Assembly: GCA_003133425.1 (NCBI GenBank)
Contig: PKXI01000341.1
Span: 1-8,922 of the forward strand
DNA: 8,922 bases
Direction: 5' to 3'
From: Acidobacteriaceae bacterium
GTDB lineage: Bacteria > Acidobacteriota > Terriglobia > Terriglobales > Acidobacteriaceae
In this document: positions 6,604-8,922 of the stretch, piece by piece
Layout: each line of letters starts with the position of its first letter
Numbering within the stretch: position 1 is the stretch's first letter
The notes under the pieces: model-generated
Databases searched by the model: none
Seen by the model: the letters and a program-made list of their open reading frames with translations, nothing else
Told to the model about the DNA's origin: nothing
Position numbers and translations under genes: made by a program

Positions 6604-7701
6604 ATGAATACTCTATTGATTCCCGATTCTCCGCGGCGCTGGGACTGCCTGAGCCTGGGCGAAGTGATGCTTCGTCTCGATCCCGGCGAGGGCCGCATCC
6701 ACACCACTCGGCAGTTTCAAGTGTGGGAGGGCGGCGGCGAGTATAACGTTGCTCGCGGCCTGCGTCGCTGCTTTGGGCTGCGCACCGCCATCGCCACCGC
6801 GCTGGCCGAGAACCAGGTGGGCCGGCTGGTGGAAGACTTCATCCTCCAGGGCGGCGTAGATACTTCCCTGCTTAAATGGGTCCCCTACGACGGCGTCGGC
6901 CGCACGGTCCGCAACGGGCTCAATTTCACCGAGCGCGGCTACGGTGTGCGTGCGGCTGCCGGATGCTCCGACCGCGGCCATACAGCCATAGCCCAGGTTA
7001 AATCCGGCGACTTCGACTGGGAAGCTATTTTTGGCCCCACCAACGGCTCTCGCTGGTTCCATACAGGCGGCATCTTTGCCGCGCTCTCCGCATCCACGGC
7101 CCAGGTTGCTGTGGAAGCCATGGACGCAGCCCGCAGATACGGCACGCCCGTCTCCTACGACCTCAACTTCCGCGACTCGCTGTGGAAGTCCATCGGCGGC
7201 AAAGCCAAAGCGCAGGAAGTGAACCGCGAAATCGTCCGTAAAGTCGATATGCTGCTCGGCAACGAAGAAGATTTCTCCGCCATGCTCGGCGTCAAGATCA
7301 AAGGTGTCAGCGAAGACTTTGCCGAACTGCCCATCGAGGGTTATTCGGAGATGCTGCGAGAAGTCGCCAGCCTTTACCCAAACTTGAAACTCATCGCCAG
7401 CACGTTGCGCTCAGTGCGCAGCGCCACGCAAAACGCATGGGGGGCGATCGCGCTTTACGAAGACAAGATCATTCACGTTCCGCAAACCGACATCGAGATC
7501 CTCGACCGCGTGGGTGGTGGCGACAGCTTTGCTTCCGGCATCGTCTACGGCCTGCTCGCCGGCAAGGGCATCGACTATGCGGTCCGTTGCGGAGTTGCAC
7601 ACGGCGCGCTGGCCATGACCACTCCCGGCGACACCAGCATGGCCACACTCTCTGAAGTTGAACGCATCATCAAAGGTGGATCAGCGCGCATTGCACGCTA
7701 G
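6604..7701 (+). CDS. kdgK: PfkB-family sugar kinase, probable 2-keto-3-deoxygluconate kinase
   Basis: A 365-aa ribokinase/PfkB-fold kinase. It probably phosphorylates 2-keto-3-deoxygluconate to KDPG with ATP in the cytoplasm. PfkB signature 1 is at 43-58 (GGGEYNVARGL...). Signature 2 is DRVGGGDSFASG (301-312), with Asp307 the catalytic base and the glycines forming the anion hole. GNEEDF (219-224) is the family's acidic segment near the Mg-ATP site, and SYDLNFR (184-190) is also typical. It is longer than the usual 310-340 aa of KdgK. The KDG assignment rests mainly on the KDPG aldolase gene next door and on similarity to a long, aldolase-linked sugar-kinase group I remember; other 2-keto sugar acids are possible. 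The ATG at 6604 is used; a GTG at 6598 would add two residues. No ribosome site is visible for either. The C-terminus GGSARIAR is partly repeated in frame just after the stop. Confidence 0.87.
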   Translation: MNTLLIPDSPRRWDCLSLGEVMLRLDPGEGRIHTTRQFQVWEGGGEYNVARGLRRCFGLRTAIATALAENQVGRLVEDFILQGGVDTSLLKWVPYDGVGRTVRNGLNFTERGYGVRAAAGCSDRGHTAIAQVKSGDFDWEAIFGPTNGSRWFHTGGIFAALSASTAQVAVEAMDAARRYGTPVSYDLNFRDSLWKSIGGKAKAQEVNREIVRKVDMLLGNEEDFSAMLGVKIKGVSEDFAELPIEGYSEMLREVASLYPNLKLIASTLRSVRSATQNAWGAIALYEDKIIHVPQTDIEILDRVGGGDSFASGIVYGLLAGKGIDYAVRCGVAHGALAMTTPGDTSMATLSEVERIIKGGSARIAR

Positions 7702-7731
7702 AAAAGCGGGTTGGCGCGCATCGCCCGCTAG
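7681..7731 (+). repeat. In-frame tandem repeat of the kinase C-terminus across its stop codon
   Basis: The 21 nt ending at the kinase stop (7681-7701) recur at 7711-7731 with 17 of 21 bases identical, a 30-nt period. The second copy stays in the kinase frame: after the TAG at 7699-7701 the codons read K-S-G-L-A-R-I-A-R then TAG at 7729-7731, echoing S-A-R-I-A-R-stop. Confidence 0.7.
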
Positions 7732-7735
7732 GCAG

Positions 7736-7755
7736 GTCAGAGCTTCTGCTCTGAC
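7736..7755. repeat. Perfect 8-bp stem-loop after the KDG kinase
   Basis: GTCAGAGC (7736-7743), loop TTCT, GCTCTGAC (7748-7755). It stands in the kinase-aldolase gap 35 nt after the kinase stop. No T-run follows. It could be a weak terminator, a processing site, or the first unit of a REP-like intergenic repeat together with the hairpin at 7780-7799. Confidence 0.6.
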
Positions 7756-7779
7756 AAGTGAACAAGCTTTCTTTGAAGG

Positions 7780-7799
7780 GTACGGGCTTCAGCCCGTAC
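7780..7799. repeat. REP-like palindrome GTACGGGCT-TC-AGCCCGTAC
   Basis: A perfect 9-bp inverted repeat with a 2-nt centre; in practice 7-8 bp would close over a small loop. The core GGGCTTCAGCCC is the type of short intergenic palindrome I recall as scattered in acidobacterial genomes, often followed by a second imperfect inverted repeat, as seen here at 7821-7879. That family membership is from memory and needs a genome-wide count. Confidence 0.6.
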
Positions 7800-7828
7800 A
7801 TCAATCGCAACAAGAAACGCGGGCTTTA

Positions 7829-7879
7829 GCTCCTGAGGGAACGGTTCAAAATCTTCCCTCGGAAGTTAAGCTCGGGAGC
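7829..7879 (+). promoter_or_regulatory. Leader hairpin able to mask the aldolase ribosome site
   Basis: Inner stem: GAGGGAA (7835-7841) with TTCCCTC (7854-7860), 7 bp, loop 12 nt. Outer stem: GCTCC (7829-7833) with GGAGC (7875-7879). The outer 3' arm covers most of GGGAG (7874-7878), the only Shine-Dalgarno candidate, 9 nt before the aldolase ATG at 7888. Folding would limit translation initiation, opening would permit it. The complementarity is visible; a regulatory role is inference, and the hairpin may simply be repeat-derived. Confidence 0.4.
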
Positions 7880-7887
7880 CAGACAAA

Positions 7888-8535
7888 ATGCCCGAAACTA
7901 CACAGGAAACCCTTGAGCGCGTAGGACTGATTCCGGTTCTTCGCGCAAAGAACGCGGCCCAGGCCCACGCGGTGGTTGAAGCCATGATCGCCGGTGGCGT
8001 CACCGTAGTCGAAGTCACCATGACCGTGCCCGGCGCCATAGACCTTCTGAAGGAACTCAAAAAGGAATACGGATCGAAGCTCCTGCTCGGCTCCGGCACC
8101 GTAACCACTGCCGATCAGTGCCAGGCAACCATCGACGCCGGCGCGGAGTTCGTCGTGAGCCCCAGCCTGCATCTCGAAGTAATTGCCACCACCAAGAAGA
8201 ACGGCAAGGTCTCCTGCCCCGGCGCGCTCACTCCAACTGAAGCCATCACCGCCTGGAATGCGGGCGCGGACTACGTGAAGATCTTCCCCTGCTCTGCCGT
8301 CGGTGGCGCTCCTTATCTGAAGGCGCTGCTGGCGCCGTTTCCACATCTCAAGCTCATTCCCACGGGCGGCGTGACGCTGCAAACCGCTGAGAGCTTCCTT
8401 CGCGCAGGCGCGCGAGCACTTGGCGTGGGCGGAGACCTGGTGAATTTGGCCGCCGTCGATGCCGGACACCCTGAAACCATCACCGAAACCGCCAAGGCAT
8501 ACTTGAAGATATTTGCCGAGGTGCGTGGAAAATAG
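7888..8535 (+). CDS. eda: KDPG aldolase (2-dehydro-3-deoxy-phosphogluconate aldolase)
   Basis: A 215-aa class I aldolase, the normal length, that cleaves 2-keto-3-deoxy-6-phosphogluconate to pyruvate and glyceraldehyde-3-phosphate in the cytoplasm. Many members also cleave 4-hydroxy-2-oxoglutarate. Landmarks: Glu42 in VEVTMTVP (general acid/base), GSGTVTT (68-74), SPSL (91-94), PGALTPTE (111-118), the Schiff-base Lys131 in YVKIFP, and the phosphate loops PTGGV (158-162) and GVGGDLV (179-185). E. coli Eda has an Arg four residues after this Glu. Here it is Thr46 (TMTVPGA), as I recall for Thermotoga maritima Eda (TFTVPDA), so this is a subfamily difference and not a defect. The start at 7888 has GGGAG 9 nt upstream. 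It lies 186 nt after the kinase on the same strand, consistent with consecutive pathway steps, although the hairpins between them may uncouple expression. Confidence 0.95.
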   Translation: MPETTQETLERVGLIPVLRAKNAAQAHAVVEAMIAGGVTVVEVTMTVPGAIDLLKELKKEYGSKLLLGSGTVTTADQCQATIDAGAEFVVSPSLHLEVIATTKKNGKVSCPGALTPTEAITAWNAGADYVKIFPCSAVGGAPYLKALLAPFPHLKLIPTGGVTLQTAESFLRAGARALGVGGDLVNLAAVDAGHPETITETAKAYLKIFAEVRGK

Positions 8536-8552
8536 CAACTTCTGAACACGTT

Positions 8553-8594
8553 GGCGGAATGGAGCGGTCACTTTTTCTCGCTCCATCTGCCGCC
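8553..8594 (+). terminator. Stem-loop after the aldolase, possible terminator or attenuator
   Basis: GGCGG (8553-8557) pairs with CCGCC (8590-8594), and ATGGAGCG (8559-8566) with CGCTCCAT (8579-8586): 13 bp with a small 1x3 internal loop. The only T-run (five T, 8572-8576) is in the apical loop rather than after the stem, so intrinsic termination is doubtful. It begins 17 nt after the aldolase stop and ends 44 nt before the next gene, so it could reduce read-through into the second SDR. Confidence 0.45.
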
Positions 8595-8638
8595 GGTTTA
8601 ACGCAGGTCCCAGCCTTTATTGCATCGAGTGTCCTCTC

Positions 8639-8922
8639 ATGACCGATCCAGTTCCACACACCCCAGCAACTCCCTCGAAGCAAGACAACGCCTTTCGTCT
8701 CGACGGTCGGCACGCTCTGGTCACAGGCGGCGCCAGCGGCATTGGCGAAGCCACCGCAAAAGAACTGGTGCGCGCCGGAGCCTTCGTCTGGATTGCCGAC
8801 ATCAACGTCACCGCCGCCGAAGATCTTGCCAACTCCCTGGGCTCCGCACACGCGCTGCATCTGGACGTAACCAGTCCGGATTCGATCGCCGCGGCGTCGG
8901 CCCGTCTCGACCGTCTCGACAT
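8639..8922 (+). CDS. SDR family oxidoreductase, 5' part only (runs off the window)
   Basis: The first 94 residues of a second short-chain dehydrogenase/reductase, cut by the window end. About 22 low-complexity polar residues (MTDPVPHTPATPSK...) precede the Rossmann fold. Then come HALVTG (25-30), the loop TGGASGIG (29-36), a second strand ending in Asp54 (WIADIN) and LDVT (75-78). Asp54 predicts NAD(H), unlike the other SDR in this window (Arg pair, NADP type). The Asn-Ala-Gly motif and catalytic Ser-Tyr-Lys lie beyond the edge, so activity cannot be confirmed. The ATG at 8639 has only a poor ribosome site ahead (GAG at 8627-8629); in-frame alternatives are not better. It lies 103 nt after the aldolase on the same strand and may belong to the same pathway, for instance as a keto-uronate or sugar-acid dehydrogenase. 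Substrate unknown. Confidence 0.85.
   Translation, partial: MTDPVPHTPATPSKQDNAFRLDGRHALVTGGASGIGEATAKELVRAGAFVWIADINVTAAEDLANSLGSAHALHLDVTSPDSIAAASARLDRLD

Noticed and set aside
7888..8535. Loss of the Arg that follows the catalytic Glu in E. coli KDPG aldolase
   Set aside because: From memory the Thermotoga-type enzymes also have T-V-P here, so this is a normal subfamily variant and not a broken active site.
7846..8586. 246-codon minus-strand open frame
   Set aside because: Complement of the KDPG aldolase gene, which is full length with all catalytic motifs. The reverse translation shows no family signature.

Overview
The window reads as a carbohydrate-catabolism locus from a soil-type Gram-negative heterotroph with moderately high G+C. 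The best guess is an acidobacterium (Terriglobia-like). This rests on the enzyme repertoire, a Tat-exported heparinase II/III-type lyase, strong GAGG/GGGAGG ribosome sites, and GGGCTTCAGCCC-type intergenic hairpins of a kind I remember from acidobacterial genomes. No marker gene is present, so the taxonomy is inference.

Layout. (1) 126-3216, plus strand: a secreted heparinase II/III family polysaccharide lyase, followed 10 nt later by a PD-(D/E)XK nuclease-like protein of unknown role with a different codon flavour. (2) 3217-3281: a short convergent gap with a strong 11-bp stem-loop, probably a shared terminator. (3) 3282-6435, minus strand, transcribed right to left: an SDR oxidoreductase (gluconate 5-dehydrogenase/KduD-like), a Gfo/Idh/MocA dehydrogenase and a xylose-isomerase-like TIM-barrel enzyme. 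The last two are 30 nt apart and clearly a pair. (4) 6436-6603: a 168-nt divergent promoter region. (5) 6604-8922, plus strand: a PfkB-family 2-keto-3-deoxygluconate (KDG) kinase, a hairpin-rich 186-nt gap, a KDPG aldolase, another stem-loop, and the 5' part of a second SDR that runs off the window.

How the genes could work together. The lyase would cut an acidic polysaccharide by beta-elimination. The unsaturated uronate would rearrange to a 4-deoxy-5-keto uronate, and an SDR would reduce a ketone to give KDG. KDG kinase would make KDPG, and KDPG aldolase would split it to pyruvate and glyceraldehyde-3-phosphate. The two SDRs carry opposite predicted cofactor signatures (Arg pair, NADP-type; Asp, NAD-type). 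The Gfo/Idh/MocA plus TIM-barrel pair probably handles a separate oxidised (keto-) sugar step. No transporter or regulator gene is visible, so substrate and control are open.

I see no CRISPR array, rRNA, tRNA, insertion sequence or phage gene. The enzymes belong to known families. The less ordinary items are the intergenic structures (competing stems at 3222-3268, an in-frame repeat of the kinase C-terminus beyond its stop, a hairpin able to mask the aldolase ribosome site) and the nuclease-like gene next to the lyase. I do not see convincing evidence of a wholly new system.
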